The notes: generated by a model not told the origin, from the letters alone. Shown: positions 54,511 through 64,000, numbered from the stretch's first letter. The stretch is 64,000 bases of DNA from Arthrobacter sp. AZCC_0090 (GCF_014207375.1 NZ_JACHEE010000006.1:124001-188000); one strand, 5' to 3'. Numbers and translations are program-made.

Positions 54511-55208
54511 CCACATCGACAACGCACGACGGCGGCAGGGCTGCGCGCGCACCCCATCCGGTGAGCGGTGGGCCGATAGTCCAGCTGCCCACTGCCTTCG
54601 GCGAGTTCGTGGCACAGGCCTGGACCGACCATGCGACCGGGGCGGAGCATCTGGCGGTAAGTTCTCCGAACACACCACGACCAGGCAAGGCGCCACTGGT
54701 GCGCCTGCATTCAGAGTGCCTCACTGGGGATGTCTTCGGTTCGTACCGCTGCGATTGCGGCGAACAGCTTGCCTATGCCCTTGAACTGATTCGCGAAGAG
54801 GGCGGCACCTTGCTCTACCTGCGAGGCCAGGAAGGCCGCGGCATCGGCCTGGCCAACAAGATCAAGGCCTACGCACTCCAGGAAGCCGGATTCGACACGG
54901 TTGAGGCCAACGAACAGCTGGGACTCCCGGTCGATGCACGCTGCTACAAGGCCGCAGCCCAGATCCTTGCTGAAATGGGCCTTCACGAAATCCGTCTCCT
55001 CAGCAACAATCCGGACAAGCAGAACCGGCTGGCCGAAGCTGGCGTGAAGGTTGTCGAGATGGTGCCTACCGAGGTCCCATCCCGTGAAGAAAACCTCCGG
55101 TACCTGCAGACCAAGAAGGACCGCATGGACCACCGGCTGACCCTTGGCGACACCGAGCCAGCGGGTACCCATGTAACTGCAAGCACTTTTGAACTCGACC
55201 AAGACTGA
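54507..55208 (+). CDS. ribA: GTP cyclohydrolase II
   Basis: First committed step of riboflavin synthesis from GTP. 233 residues. Zinc ligands C71, C82, C84 in [21 protein letters not shown]-binding loop [15 protein letters not shown]-terminal 25 residues ([17 protein letters not shown]) have no counterpart in fused RibBA and may be an adapter tail. Confidence 0.95.
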   Translation: MTTSTTHDGGRAARAPHPVSGGPIVQLPTAFGEFVAQAWTDHATGAEHLAVSSPNTPRPGKAPLVRLHSECLTGDVFGSYRCDCGEQLAYALELIREEGGTLLYLRGQEGRGIGLANKIKAYALQEAGFDTVEANEQLGLPVDARCYKAAAQILAEMGLHEIRLLSNNPDKQNRLAEAGVKVVEMVPTEVPSREENLRYLQTKKDRMDHRLTLGDTEPAGTHVTASTFELDQD

Positions 55209-55265
55209 ACTGAACATGACCAGACTGAACTGCATTAACAAAACTGAACGGACTACCACACACCC

Positions 55266-55751
55266 ATGAGCGGACACGGCGCCCCCACCATCGACCTCAC
55301 CACCCTCGACCCCGAGGAAACCCAACACCTGAAGCTCGCCATCGTGGCTGCCAGTTGGCACACGCAGATCATGGACGGGCTCCTCGACGGAGCACTTCGC
55401 GCGGCGAAGGAAGCCGGCATAGCCGAGCCCACCGTCCTGCGGGTTCCGGGATCCTTTGAGCTTCCCGTAGCGGCGGCACGGCTCGCGCCGCATTTTGACG
55501 CGGTAGTTGCCCTCGGCGTCGTCATCCGCGGCGGTACGCCGCACTTTGACTACGTGTGCCAGGCCGCGACGTCGGGACTCACCGAAGTGAGCGTCCGCAC
55601 CGGCGTGCCGGTGGGCTTCGGCGTGCTCACGTGCGACACCGAACAGCAAGGACTGGACCGCGCCGGACTGGAAGGCTCGTCCGAGGACAAAGGGCACGAA
55701 GCCGTCACCGCCGCTCTGACGACGGCTTTGACACTCAAGCAATACGCGTAG
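55266..55751 (+). CDS. ribH: 6,7-dimethyl-8-ribityllumazine synthase
   Basis: Condenses the two precursors to lumazine, 161 residues. Conserved [50 protein letters not shown] and [15 protein letters not shown] are all family hallmarks. Closes the rib operon, 57 bases after ribA. Confidence 0.95.
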   Translation: MSGHGAPTIDLTTLDPEETQHLKLAIVAASWHTQIMDGLLDGALRAAKEAGIAEPTVLRVPGSFELPVAAARLAPHFDAVVALGVVIRGGTPHFDYVCQAATSGLTEVSVRTGVPVGFGVLTCDTEQQGLDRAGLEGSSEDKGHEAVTAALTTALTLKQYA

Positions 55752-55757
55752 CAAATC

Positions 55758-55816
55758 GACGAAAGGGATGTGGGCGGGCCGACGTACCTTGTGCGTTCGC
55801 TCACATCCCTTTCGTC
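55758..55816 (+). terminator. Long hairpin after ribH (REP-like)
   Basis: GACGAAAGGGATGTG (55758-55772) and CACATCCCTTTCGTC (55802-55816) are perfect arms; allowing one G-U pair the stem extends to 19 bp through GGGCG/CGCTC. The loop is about 21 bases. Its GTGRGCG core matches the repeats upstream of fadA. Confidence 0.7.
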
Positions 55817-55868
55817 ATGCAATGCCCCGACAGGCCGTCTCCGGCCCCGAGCAAGTAGGCTGTAGGGC

Positions 55869-56132
55869 GTGAAGAATTTCGAGACGCTGTTCGCAGAACT
55901 GAGCGAAAAGGCAGCGACCCGTCCGGCAGGCTCCCGCACCGTCGCCGAATTGGACTCCGGAATCCATGGCATCGGCAAGAAGGTCGTGGAGGAAGCAGCC
56001 GAAGTCTGGATGGCTGCAGAGTATGAATCCGATGAAGCCGCGGCCGAGGAAATCTCCCAGCTGCTCTACCACCTGCAGGTCCTGATGCTCGCCAAGGGTC
56101 TGGGCCTGGAAGACGTTTACAAGCATCTCTAG
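55869..56132 (+). CDS. hisE: Phosphoribosyl-ATP diphosphatase
   Basis: Second step of histidine synthesis. An 87-residue MazG-like helical protein from a GTG ([15 protein letters not shown]). The metal-binding EExxE/ExxD pattern is visible in [20 protein letters not shown], and [16 protein letters not shown] follows. 122 bases from hisG. Confidence 0.95.
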   Translation: MKNFETLFAELSEKAATRPAGSRTVAELDSGIHGIGKKVVEEAAEVWMAAEYESDEAAAEEISQLLYHLQVLMLAKGLGLEDVYKHL

Positions 56133-56254
56133 CCACGTCCGCTCCGTCCGGACCCCAAGAGGTCTGCCGGAGCCCCAGCGTGGCCCCCGTGCCTTGAGCA
56201 CAATGCGCCTTCGGTGCAATGCCTGAAACATACCCTTCCCAAGAAAGTCCCCTC

Positions 56255-57115
56255 ATGCTGCGAGTAGCCGTCCCCAACAAGGGATCCTTGTCCGAAGCCG
56301 CCTCCGCGATGCTGTCCGAGGCGGGATACCGTCAGCGTCGCGATACCCGCGAACTGGTCATGGTCGATCCCGACAACGACATTGAGTTCTTCTTCCTCCG
56401 CCCCCGCGACATCGCCGTGTATGTCGGCCAAGGAACCCTCGACGTCGGGATCACCGGCCGCGACCTCCTGCTGGACGCGCAGGTAGAAGCAGAAGAATTG
56501 CTTCCCCTCGGCTTTGCCGCTTCGACGTTCCGTTTCGCCGGTCCCGTCGGTGACTTCTCCGGAGTCGAGGAGCTTGAAGGCAAGCGCCTCGCGACAAGCT
56601 ACGACGGCCTCCTGCGCGATTACCTCGCCGAGCGCGGCGTGAAGGCCAAGGTAGTCCGTCTCGACGGTGCCGTGGAGTCTTCCGTGCGTCTCGGCGTCGC
56701 CGACGCAATCGCCGACGTCGTCGAAACCGGCAACACCCTCAAGGCTGCCGGGATGGAGATCTTCGGTGAGCCGATCCTCAAGTCCGAAGCCGTCTTGATC
56801 CGCCGCACCGGTGAGGGTGGTGCCGCGAACGGCACGGCGAAGGAGATTGAGGTCCTCATCCGGCGCTTGCAAGGCGTACTCGTCGCCCGTCAGTACGTCC
56901 TCATGGACTACGACATCCGCAAGGATCTTGTGGAAGAAGCCGCCACCCTCACTCCGGGCCTCGAATCGCCCACGGTGTCGCCGCTGCGCGATTCCGACTG
57001 GGTTGCCGTCCGCTCGATGGTCCCGAAAAAGGAAACCAACCGGATCATGGACGAACTGTACGACCTCGGGGCCCGAGCCATCCTGGTCAGCAGCATTCAC
57101 GCCTGCCGCATCTGA
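56255..57115 (+). CDS. hisG: ATP phosphoribosyltransferase (long form)
   Basis: First step of histidine synthesis, feedback-inhibited by histidine. The ATG at 56255 ([16 protein letters not shown]) matches the family start; an in-frame ATG 12 codons upstream is less likely. 286 residues, so the long form with a C-terminal regulatory ACT-like domain. The substrate loop [15 protein letters not shown] and [15 protein letters not shown] [14 protein letters not shown] are present. Confidence 0.94.
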   Translation: MLRVAVPNKGSLSEAASAMLSEAGYRQRRDTRELVMVDPDNDIEFFFLRPRDIAVYVGQGTLDVGITGRDLLLDAQVEAEELLPLGFAASTFRFAGPVGDFSGVEELEGKRLATSYDGLLRDYLAERGVKAKVVRLDGAVESSVRLGVADAIADVVETGNTLKAAGMEIFGEPILKSEAVLIRRTGEGGAANGTAKEIEVLIRRLQGVLVARQYVLMDYDIRKDLVEEAATLTPGLESPTVSPLRDSDWVAVRSMVPKKETNRIMDELYDLGARAILVSSIHACRI

Positions 57116-57146
57116 CGCCATCCAAGAGACCATTCCAGGAGTAGCA

Positions 57147-57923
57147 ATGGCTGTAGCAGTACGGGTCATCCCTTGCCTAGATGTCGATGCCGGCCGTGTG
57201 GTGAAGGGCATCAATTTCGAGGGCCTTCGCGACGCCGGAGACCCCGTCGAACTGGCGCACCGCTATGACAACGCCGGGGCGGACGAACTCACGTTCCTTG
57301 ATGTCACGGCGTCTTCCGGCAACCGGGAAACCACGTTCGACGTCGTCCGCCGCACCGCAGAGGAAGTCTTCATCCCGCTCACAGTGGGCGGTGGCGTCCG
57401 CGGCGTAGCTGAAGTGGACAAGCTCCTGCGTTTCGGCGCGGACAAGGCCTCCATCAACACGGCGGCGGTCGCACGTCCGGACGTCATCGACGAGATCACG
57501 CGCCACTTCGGATCGCAGGTGCTTGTCTTGTCGGTGGACGCCCGGCGGACGAGGCCCGGCTCCGAGCCCACGGCTTCCGGTTTCGAGGTGACCACCCACG
57601 GCGGGCGCCAGGGTACGGGAATCGACGCCGTTGCCTGGGCCAAGGAAGCCGCGGACCGCGGCGTAGGGGAGATCCTCCTGAATTCCATTGACGCCGACGG
57701 TACCAAGGACGGCTTCGACCTTGAGCTCATCCGCCTGGTCCGCGCAGCCGTGCACATCCCCATCATCGCTTCCGGCGGTGCGGGGGAACCAGCCCACTTC
57801 CCTCCGGCAGTAGAAGCGGGTGCCGACGCCGTTCTGGCGGCGTCAGTGTTCCACTTCGGTCCGGATGACATGATCGCCCAGGTCAAGACCGCGATTCGCG
57901 AAGCAGGTTTCCTGGTCCGCTAA
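57147..57923 (+). CDS. hisF: Imidazole glycerol phosphate synthase cyclase subunit
   Basis: Cyclase half of IGP synthase. 258-residue TIM barrel from the ATG at 57147 with CAGGAG upstream. Catalytic aspartates lie in [14 protein letters not shown] and [16 protein letters not shown]. hisH is not in the window, so the glutaminase partner is elsewhere. Followed by a large inverted repeat. Confidence 0.95.
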   Translation: MAVAVRVIPCLDVDAGRVVKGINFEGLRDAGDPVELAHRYDNAGADELTFLDVTASSGNRETTFDVVRRTAEEVFIPLTVGGGVRGVAEVDKLLRFGADKASINTAAVARPDVIDEITRHFGSQVLVLSVDARRTRPGSEPTASGFEVTTHGGRQGTGIDAVAWAKEAADRGVGEILLNSIDADGTKDGFDLELIRLVRAAVHIPIIASGGAGEPAHFPPAVEAGADAVLAASVFHFGPDDMIAQVKTAIREAGFLVR

Positions 57924-57930
57924 GGCTTCC

Positions 57931-58001
57931 AACCCAACTAGCTCGCAGTTAAGGTCGTTTTGAGCCCTCATAACGACAACAACTGCGAGCTAGTTGGGGT
58001 T
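57931..58001. repeat. Large nested inverted repeat after hisF (REP-like bidirectional terminator)
   Basis: AACCCAACTAGCTCGCAGTT (57931-57950) faces AACTGCGAGCTAGTTGGGG plus TT (57981-58001; one extra G). Inside lies GTCGTT (57954-57959) with AACGAC (57972-57977), and inside that TGAG-CC-CTCA, so the region folds into a roughly 70-base stacked hairpin. It fills the gap between two convergent genes. The arm sequence is of the kind I recall as dispersed in Arthrobacter genomes. Confidence 0.75.
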
Positions 58002-58010
58002 AAGCGCGGG

Positions 58011-58655
58011 TCAGAGGCCGACTTCGGCTGACTGGAGCAGTGCGACGGCGTCCGGCTGGCCTTCGAAGGTGACGAGGGCGTGGTGTGTGCGGCCGTGAGC
58101 GTGCATCAGCAGTTCGCCCGGCTCGCCGACGATGGCGACCGAGACCGGAGCACGCTTGGCAACATGGCGTGGACCGGTGGGGCGTACCAAGACGATTCCA
58201 AGGTCCACACCGCGGTAGAGAATGGCGGCGCGCTTGATCAGTTCGTCCCACAGGGCGTCCGAGTATTCCTCGTCCAGGGCCCGTGGAGCCCAACGGTCTC
58301 CTGCCCGGCGAATGTCTTCCGTGTGCACGAAATATTCAATGAGGTTGGAGGACTCGTCGAGGGCCTTGATCTTGAGGGGAGACAAGGCGGGTGGCCCTGA
58401 GCGGAAGGTATTCACCAGCTCGGCGTAATCTTCAGTGGTTTTGAGCTTGGAGGCCAGTTTGGCAGTGGCTTTGTCCGAGGCCCGGGCGAGGCTCTTGATG
58501 ACCAAGCCGATACCAACGGCCGCTTTGCGCTCCCGCAGGTACAAGTGCGCCGCGAGGTCCCTTGTCAGCCACCCTTCGCAGAGCGTGGGGGAGTCAGGTC
58601 CGGCCGCCAGGAGTGTTTCGGCCAGTACTTCGCGGGAGGGATCGACGAAATGCAT
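58011..58655 (-). CDS. TIGR03085 family metal-binding protein
   Basis: A 214-residue protein of the DinB-like mycothiol-dependent maleylpyruvate isomerase superfamily. The ATG at 58655 (MHFVDPSREVLAETLL) begins the domain. The metal-ligand histidine is in LCEGWLTRDLAAHLYLRE and the second HxxD in YFVHTEDIRRAG. Reactions are unknown for this subgroup; a thiol-dependent transfer is possible. Lies against the grain inside the his-trp region. Confidence 0.83.
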   Translation of the reverse strand: MHFVDPSREVLAETLLAAGPDSPTLCEGWLTRDLAAHLYLRERKAAVGIGLVIKSLARASDKATAKLASKLKTTEDYAELVNTFRSGPPALSPLKIKALDESSNLIEYFVHTEDIRRAGDRWAPRALDEEYSDALWDELIKRAAILYRGVDLGIVLVRPTGPRHVAKRAPVSVAIVGEPGELLMHAHGRTHHALVTFEGQPDAVALLQSAEVGL

Positions 58656-58744
58656 CACTTGTGAAACTAGCACGAGACGCGCTCTGTTGCGCAGTGGAAC
58701 CGCCGCTGAATTTCGGCTCCACATGAGGCACTAGACTTGATCTG

Positions 58745-59173
58745 ATGTCTGAGCAGTCAACACCCCCAGCCACGTCCGCGGCCTCTTCCGCCGCGGAGTC
58801 CGTCGTCGAGCCCGGAAGTCCGCTCCCTCATGAGCTGGCCGCCGCGCTCAAGCGCGATTCTTCCGGCCTTGTGGCAGCGATCATCCAGCAGTTCGACACG
58901 GATGAAGTCTTGATGCTCGGCTGGATGGACGACGAAGCGCTGCATCGGACCCTGACTACCGGCCGCGTGACGTTCTTCTCCCGCTCCCGCCAGGAATACT
59001 GGCGCAAGGGAGACACCTCAGGCCACGTCCAGTTCGTCAAGTCGGTGGCCTTGGACTGCGACGGCGATGCGCTCCTGGTCCGCGTCGATCAGGTGGGAGC
59101 TGCTTGCCACACCGGTACGCGCACATGCTTCGATGGCCGGGGCCTCGCCGCGGTGACAGGCGAGCGGAACTAG
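58745..59173 (+). CDS. hisI: Phosphoribosyl-AMP cyclohydrolase
   Basis: Third step of histidine synthesis, 142 residues with an unconserved Ser/Ala-rich 30-residue tail at the N-terminus. Conserved [34 protein letters not shown] and the zinc cysteines in [10 protein letters not shown]. Fifty-five bases upstream of trpE. Confidence 0.95.
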   Translation: MSEQSTPPATSAASSAAESVVEPGSPLPHELAAALKRDSSGLVAAIIQQFDTDEVLMLGWMDDEALHRTLTTGRVTFFSRSRQEYWRKGDTSGHVQFVKSVALDCDGDALLVRVDQVGAACHTGTRTCFDGRGLAAVTGERN

Positions 59174-59228
59174 ACCACCACCCACCATCCACTGTAGGCA
59201 ACACAAGAAGAGGCGGAGAACACAAACC

Positions 59229-60818
59229 ATGCAGGACCTTGGAATCATCAGCCCGGGCCTGGAGGAGTTCCGCGAACTCGCCGCACACAGCCGGGTCATC
59301 CCGGTCCGGCTCAGGGTCCTGGCCGACGCCGAGACTCCCATCGGGCTCTACCGCAAGCTGGCCCAAGGCCAGCCGGGCACTTTCCTCCTGGAATCGGCGG
59401 CCGTCGGTGGAGCATGGTCCCGCTATTCGTTCATCGGTGCCCGTTCCCGCGCCACGTTGACCAGCAAGGACGGCCAGGCTCACTGGATCGGCGAGCCTCC
59501 CGTCGGCGTGCCGGTGGACGGTAGCCCCGTCGACGCCGTTCGCGACACCGTAGCGGCCCTGCAGACCGACCGCTTTCCGGATCTTCCTCCGTTCACCTCG
59601 GGCCTTGTCGGTTTCCTCGGATGGGAAACAGTTCGGCACTGGGAGAAGTTGACAAGCCCGCCGGAGGACGACCTCCATTTGCCGGAAATGGCCCTGAACC
59701 TGGTCACCGACATGGCCGTCCACGACAACATGGATGGCACCGTCCTGCTGATTGCCAACGCGATCAATTTCGACAACAGTTCCGAACGGGTCGACGAAGC
59801 CTGGCACGACGCCGTCGCCCGGGTTAAGGGGCTGCTGGACAAGATCAGCACGCCTGTGAAGCAGCCTGTGTCCGTGTTGCAATCCGAAGCCCTCGACTTC
59901 GCGTCCAGCGTGCAGGAACGCTGGGATGAGCAGGAGTACCTGAACGCCATCGATCGCGGCAAGGAAGCGATCGTCGACGGCGAAGTCTTCCAGGTGGTCA
60001 TCTCGCGCCGCTTCGAGATGGAGTGCGCCGCCGATCCGTTGGATGTATACCGCGTGCTGCGCAACACCAACCCGAGCCCGTACATGTACCTCTTCAGCCT
60101 CGAAGACGCCGACGGCCGCGAATACACGATCGTCGGATCCTCCCCGGAGGCCTTGGTGACGGTGACGGGCAACGAAGTCATCACGCACCCGATTGCCGGT
60201 TCGCGGCCCCGCGGCAAGACCGTCGAGGCCGACAAGGCGCTGGCCGCAGAGCTGCTCGCGGACCAGAAGGAACGCGCCGAGCACTTGATGCTTGTGGACT
60301 TGTCGCGCAACGATCTCTCCAAGGTCTGCGTGGCCGGAACCGTCGACGTCACACAGTTCATGGAGGTCGAACGCTTCAGCCACATCATGCACTTGGTGTC
60401 TACGGTGGTTGGAGAATTGGCCCCGGGTGCGAAGGCATACGACGTGCTGAAGGCAACCTTCCCCGCTGGCACGCTTTCCGGCGCCCCCAAGCCCCGCGCG
60501 TTGCGTCTCCTGGATGAACTCGAACCGCACCGTCGTGGGATCTATGGCGGCGTGGTGGGTTATCTGGATTTCGCGGGCGATATGGACATGGCGATCGCCA
60601 TCCGCTCGGCCTTGCTGCGTGAGGGCCGGGCCTATGTCCAGGCCGGTGGCGGCATCGTGGCCGATTCCCATAAGCCCACCGAGGCACTGGAAAGCGTCAA
60701 CAAGGCGGCTGCCCCGTTGCGTGCCGTGCACACCGCCGGATCGCTCCACAACATTTCACCGGACGTGTCTGCCGATGCGGCTTCGGCTGACGCGGCCCGC
60801 GGGAACCCCACCCCGTGA
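59229..60818 (+). CDS. trpE: Anthranilate synthase component I
   Basis: Converts chorismate to anthranilate. 529 residues starting MQDLGIISPGLEEFREL. The N-terminal LLESAAVGGAWSRYSFIG contains the tryptophan feedback site; the catalytic C-terminus has PSPYMYLF, GSSPEALVTV, PIAGSRPRGKT and TFPAGTLSGAPKPRAL. trpG is not seen here. GTGA overlap with the next gene. Confidence 0.95.
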   Translation: MQDLGIISPGLEEFRELAAHSRVIPVRLRVLADAETPIGLYRKLAQGQPGTFLLESAAVGGAWSRYSFIGARSRATLTSKDGQAHWIGEPPVGVPVDGSPVDAVRDTVAALQTDRFPDLPPFTSGLVGFLGWETVRHWEKLTSPPEDDLHLPEMALNLVTDMAVHDNMDGTVLLIANAINFDNSSERVDEAWHDAVARVKGLLDKISTPVKQPVSVLQSEALDFASSVQERWDEQEYLNAIDRGKEAIVDGEVFQVVISRRFEMECAADPLDVYRVLRNTNPSPYMYLFSLEDADGREYTIVGSSPEALVTVTGNEVITHPIAGSRPRGKTVEADKALAAELLADQKERAEHLMLVDLSRNDLSKVCVAGTVDVTQFMEVERFSHIMHLVSTVVGELAPGAKAYDVLKATFPAGTLSGAPKPRALRLLDELEPHRRGIYGGVVGYLDFAGDMDMAIAIRSALLREGRAYVQAGGGIVADSHKPTEALESVNKAAAPLRAVHTAGSLHNISPDVSADAASADAARGNPTP

Positions 60819-61420
60819 GCGCTTCAGGTCAGCAGACGCCCACCACAAAGCTTCCCCTGTGGGCGCGCAAAGCCAATGTTGTACTCGCCATGGCAATTCT
60901 TGCCTTGGCGGTTTTCGGGACGACGACGCAGACCTGGATCAACGTCCGGCTCGATCCCACTGCCGCGGCGAATGCCGATCTCCACGTTCAGGGGAGCAAG
61001 GCGGCGACCGCCGTGACAGCGCTGGCGCTCGTGGCCCTCGCCGGCGGCCTGGCATCATCCATCGCCGGCAAGGTTTCGCGCTGGATCATCGCATCGATCA
61101 TCGTGCTTGCCTCGGCAGGCATCATTGTTGCCGCGGCGACGGTCCTGGCCGACCCCCTCGGTGCTGCGCAAGGAACGATTGCGGCTACCACAGGCATCTC
61201 GGGTGGTCAGGCGGCGGCGTCGTCCACCGTGTTCCCGGTCCTCGCCGTCGTGGCGGCCGGTTTGTTGGCTTTCTGTGGCGGCCTGCTGCCGCTGGCGGGC
61301 CGGCGCTGGAAGGCCCGTACCAAGTACGACGTCGCCAGCCGGGCAGCCCGCGCGGGTTCCGGACCCGTTGACGAGATTGATAGCTGGGACAGCCTCTCGC
61401 GCGGAGAAGACCCCACGTAA
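60815..61420 (+). CDS. Trp biosynthesis-associated membrane protein (TIGR02234 type)
   Basis: A 201-residue membrane protein with four helices (LAMAILALAVFGTTTQTWI, TAVTALALVALAGGLASSI, WIIASIIVLASAGIIVAAAT, VFPVLAVVAAGLLAFCGG). Always between trpE and trpC in actinobacteria; function unknown. Hydrophilic C-terminus of about 40 residues. Confidence 0.85.
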   Translation: MSASGQQTPTTKLPLWARKANVVLAMAILALAVFGTTTQTWINVRLDPTAAANADLHVQGSKAATAVTALALVALAGGLASSIAGKVSRWIIASIIVLASAGIIVAAATVLADPLGAAQGTIAATTGISGGQAAASSTVFPVLAVVAAGLLAFCGGLLPLAGRRWKARTKYDVASRAARAGSGPVDEIDSWDSLSRGEDPT

Positions 61421-61509
61421 GACTCGACCGTCCGGACGTCGGACGATGTCCCGGGCGCCGTCAATAAATGGCAGAATGTAAGCAGTATTCATCCTGAGGA
61501 GATTTTCAC

Positions 61510-61782
61510 ATGAGCAAAACCACAGTGTCCGCGAGCAAGGCCCCTGTGACCGCTGCGAGCCACAGCGACGCCATCGGCCACGGCAACAGCCCGGCCGCGT
61601 GGACCTGCGTGATTGTCATGCTGGTTGGGGCCTTGGTGTCCTCCATCGCCTTTGTTATTGCCAGCACCCCCATTTTCGTCGCCGGGATCGTCGTGATGGT
61701 GGCCGGCTTGATTGCGGGCTGGGCCATGCGCAAGGCGGGCTACGGCGTCGACGGCAGCAAGCTGAAGAACGCCGGCCACTGA
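61510..61782 (+). CDS. HGxxPAAW family small membrane protein
   Basis: A 90-residue protein with the signature GHGNSPAAW and two helices (TCVIVMLVGALVSSIAFVIA, FVAGIVVMVAGLIAGWAMR). Present ahead of trpC in relatives; role unknown. CTGAGGAG RBS upstream of the ATG; two bases before the trpC start. Confidence 0.85.
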   Translation: MSKTTVSASKAPVTAASHSDAIGHGNSPAAWTCVIVMLVGALVSSIAFVIASTPIFVAGIVVMVAGLIAGWAMRKAGYGVDGSKLKNAGH

Positions 61783-61784
61783 CT

Positions 61785-62603
61785 GTGACTGTTCTTGATG
61801 ACATCATCGTCGGTGTCAGGGAGGACATGGAGGCCCGCCGCCGCCTCGTTGGTCTTGACGAGCTGAAAGACCGCGCCGCGGCCTCTGCGCCCGCGCTGGA
61901 CGCGTGGGCCGCCTTGGGCGGCCCGTCGGCCAACCGAGACGATCTGAAGGTCATCGCTGAAATCAAGCGCCGCAGCCCCTCCAAGGGCGATCTCGCGAGC
62001 ATCGTCGACCCGGCGGCACTTGCAGTGCAGTACGCCGACGGCGGCGCCTCCGTGATCAGCGTCCTCACCGAACAACGGCGCTTCAACGGGTCCCTCGCGG
62101 ACCTGGACGCCGTCCGTGCCGCCGTCGACATTCCGCTGCTGCGCAAGGACTTCACGGTTGACGAATACCAGATCTGGGAAGCCCGCGCCCACGGCGCGGA
62201 CCTCATCCTGCTGATCGTCGCGGCGCTTTCCGATGCACAATTGCAGGAATTCAGCGCATTGAGCCACGAGCTGGGGATGAATGTCCTGGTGGAAACCCAC
62301 ACAACCGAGGAAATCGAGCGTGCGGCTGCGGCCCAGGCACGGATCGTCGGGGTCAACGTCCGCAACCTGAAGACGCTCGACGTCGACCGTTCCTTGTTTG
62401 CCTCGCTCGCCGGAAGCATTCCAGCGGGAGCGGTTGTCGTGGCTGAGTCCGGCGTGCGGAACGCCGACGACGTCGCGCATTATGCGGGGAACGGTGCCCA
62501 CGCAATCCTTGTGGGCGAAGCCCTCGTGAGCGACTCCACCCCGCGCGAGCGGATCAGTGAATTCAAGGCGGCCGGAGCTGCCGCCATCGCCGTCAGGACC
62601 TGA
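61785..62603 (+). CDS. trpC: Indole-3-glycerol-phosphate synthase
   Basis: Ring closure step of tryptophan synthesis. 272-residue TIM barrel from the GTG at 61785 (VTVLDDIIVGVREDM). Catalytic residues fall in VIAEIKRRSPSKGDL, LRKDFTVDEYQIWEAR, GVNVRNLKTLDVD and AESGVRNADD. The next gene starts 111 bases on, after a small inverted repeat (GGACAGC/GCTGTCC). Confidence 0.95.
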   Translation: MTVLDDIIVGVREDMEARRRLVGLDELKDRAAASAPALDAWAALGGPSANRDDLKVIAEIKRRSPSKGDLASIVDPAALAVQYADGGASVISVLTEQRRFNGSLADLDAVRAAVDIPLLRKDFTVDEYQIWEARAHGADLILLIVAALSDAQLQEFSALSHELGMNVLVETHTTEEIERAAAAQARIVGVNVRNLKTLDVDRSLFASLAGSIPAGAVVVAESGVRNADDVAHYAGNGAHAILVGEALVSDSTPRERISEFKAAGAAAIAVRT

Positions 62604-62714
62604 GACAGGCCTGAACCCGCGGCGCGGACCGGACAGCAGCAGACAACGCGGCTGGTGGCTGTCCTGTGGCTCCTGGAAAAACTCAACTACCAACTGAACA
62701 GGACGGTGAGACTG

Positions 62715-64000
62715 ATGGTGGACGCACCGACAGCCGACTCGCAAGAGAATGCGGCCGACGCATTCCTACAGGGTGGAGCCTCGCTCCGCAACGCCCCGGG
62801 GCCGTACTTCGGCTCTTATGGCGGACGCTGGATGCCCGAGTCCCTCATCGCCGCCCTTGACGAAGTCGAGGACACGTTCGAGAAAGCCAAAGCCGATCCT
62901 GAGTTCCTTGCCCAGCTGAAGGACCTCAACAAGAACTACTCGGGCCGTCCGTCGCTGCTCACGGAAGCCAAGCGTTTCTCTCAGCACGCCGGCGGGGCGC
63001 GCATCTTCCTCAAGCGCGAAGACCTGAACCACACCGGATCGCACAAGATCAACAACGTCCTCGGCCAGGCTTTGCTCGCGAAGCGCATGGGCAAGACTCG
63101 TGTCATCGCCGAGACCGGCGCTGGCCAGCACGGCGTTGCCAGCGCCACCGCTGCAGCCCTGCTCGGACTGGAATGCGTCGTCTACATGGGCGCCGAGGAT
63201 TGCCGCCGCCAGGCACTCAACGTGGCCCGCATGCAGCTCTTGGGCGCCACGGTGGTTCCAGTGACCAACGGATCACAGACGCTCAAGGACGCCATCAACG
63301 ATGCCCTCCGCGACTGGGTCTCCAACGTGGACAACACGCATTACCTGCTGGGCACAGCGGCTGGAGCCCACCCGTTCCCGGCGATGGTCCGCTTCTTCCA
63401 CGAAGTCATCGGTGAGGAAGCCCGCGCACAGATCCTGGAGCAGACCGGCAAACTGCCCGACGCCGTCTGTGCCTGCATCGGGGGCGGTTCCAATGCCATC
63501 GGCATCTTCCACAGCTTCCTGGACGACGCTTCCGTGAAGATCTACGGCTTTGAGGCTGGTGGAGACGGAGTTGAGACCGGACGTCACGCAGCCGCCATCA
63601 CTCTCGGACGCCCCGGTGTGCTGCACGGCGCCCGGTCCTACCTCATGCAGGACGAAGACGGCCAGACCATCGAATCGCACTCGATCTCCGCGGGACTGGA
63701 CTACCCGAGCGTCGGTCCGGAGCACTCCTACCTCGCGGACATCGGTCGCGTGACGTACGAGCCCATCACGGACACCGAGGCTATGGATGCCTTCCGCTTG
63801 CTCTGCCGTACCGAAGGCATTATCCCGGCCATCGAGTCCTCGCACGCCCTCGCCGGTGCCATCAAGGTGGGCAAGCAGCTCACGCAGGGCAAGGAGAACC
63901 CGGCCGACACGATCATCATCGTGAACCTGTCCGGGCGCGGTGACAAGGACGTGGAAACGGCGGCGGCATGGTTCGACATGCTGGATGAAGACGGCAACGT
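62715..64000 (+). CDS. trpB: Tryptophan synthase beta chain (partial, runs off window)
   Basis: Joins indole and serine using PLP. Reading from the ATG at 62715 ([18 protein letters not shown]) stays open for 428 codons to the end. The PLP lysine is K111 in [24 protein letters not shown] is the phosphate loop and AETGAGQHG the indole channel region. An in-frame GTG at 62706 is an alternative start. The last bases lie near the C-terminus, and trpA is expected beyond. Confidence 0.95.
   Translation, partial: MVDAPTADSQENAADAFLQGGASLRNAPGPYFGSYGGRWMPESLIAALDEVEDTFEKAKADPEFLAQLKDLNKNYSGRPSLLTEAKRFSQHAGGARIFLKREDLNHTGSHKINNVLGQALLAKRMGKTRVIAETGAGQHGVASATAAALLGLECVVYMGAEDCRRQALNVARMQLLGATVVPVTNGSQTLKDAINDALRDWVSNVDNTHYLLGTAAGAHPFPAMVRFFHEVIGEEARAQILEQTGKLPDAVCACIGGGSNAIGIFHSFLDDASVKIYGFEAGGDGVETGRHAAAITLGRPGVLHGARSYLMQDEDGQTIESHSISAGLDYPSVGPEHSYLADIGRVTYEPITDTEAMDAFRLLCRTEGIIPAIESSHALAGAIKVGKQLTQGKENPADTIIIVNLSGRGDKDVETAAAWFDMLDEDGN

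Overview
The window is chromosomal DNA from a high-GC actinobacterium, most likely Arthrobacter sensu lato (Micrococcaceae, e.g. Paenarthrobacter/Pseudarthrobacter). The evidence is the presence of actinobacterial signature families (SepH, DUF4193, DUF3093, DUF3710, DUF3159, DUF3000, DUF5998, the HGxxPAAW protein, the TIGR02234-type Trp membrane protein), a topoisomerase IV A subunit, and gene orders known from mycobacteria and relatives. The genus is an inference from gene content and codon use. Almost all of it is core genome; I see no prophage, insertion sequence, integron or CRISPR array.

Layout. 1-6.8 kb: 3'-truncated parC (minus), divergent from a GNAT/acyl-CoA synthetase fusion, then a DUF5998 gene, a phosphodiesterase and a decayed thymidine kinase. 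6.8-16.8 kb: sepH, the DUF4193/DUF3093/dut/DUF3710/OB-fold/DUF3159 block, the RCK pair ceoB-ceoC, a KimA-like K+ importer and a TRAM/TrmA methyltransferase. 17-25.4 kb: acnA behind a DtxR-like box, dxs, a DUF402 gene with small unknowns, an aldo/keto reductase and a nucleoside hydrolase. 25.4-35.8 kb, all minus: fadA-fadB beta-oxidation pair, rnd, DUF3000, threonine aldolase, SDR, DUF6421, msrB and an unknown gene. 35.9-43.6 kb: alpha/beta hydrolase, ybaK, sufE plus rhodanese, zapE, a BenE transporter, a broken antitoxin-like gene and an amino-acid permease.

43.7-44.9 kb is a tRNA locus: Gly-Val-Gly-Val-Cys-Gly on the minus strand with its own terminator, and a Val(CAC) tRNA on the plus strand. 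45-51 kb: diguanylate cyclase, an orphan PD-(D/E)XK nuclease-like gene, then def-fmt-rsmB-rpe. 51.1-55.8 kb: FMN riboswitch followed by ribM-ribD-ribE-ribB-ribA-ribH, a complete riboflavin synthesis and uptake unit. 55.9-64 kb: hisE-hisG-hisF, a TIGR03085 gene on the minus strand, hisI-trpE-membrane protein-HGxxPAAW-trpC-trpB (trpB runs off the window).

There is no obvious novel defence or mobile system. The points most worth a second look are two freshly decayed genes (a thymidine kinase remnant with a mutated P-loop and an antitoxin-like gene with stops and a frameshift), large REP-like hairpins between genes, a DtxR-like box at acnA, operator-like palindromes, the K+ module, the SDR/DUF6421 pair and the orphan nuclease-like gene upstream of def.
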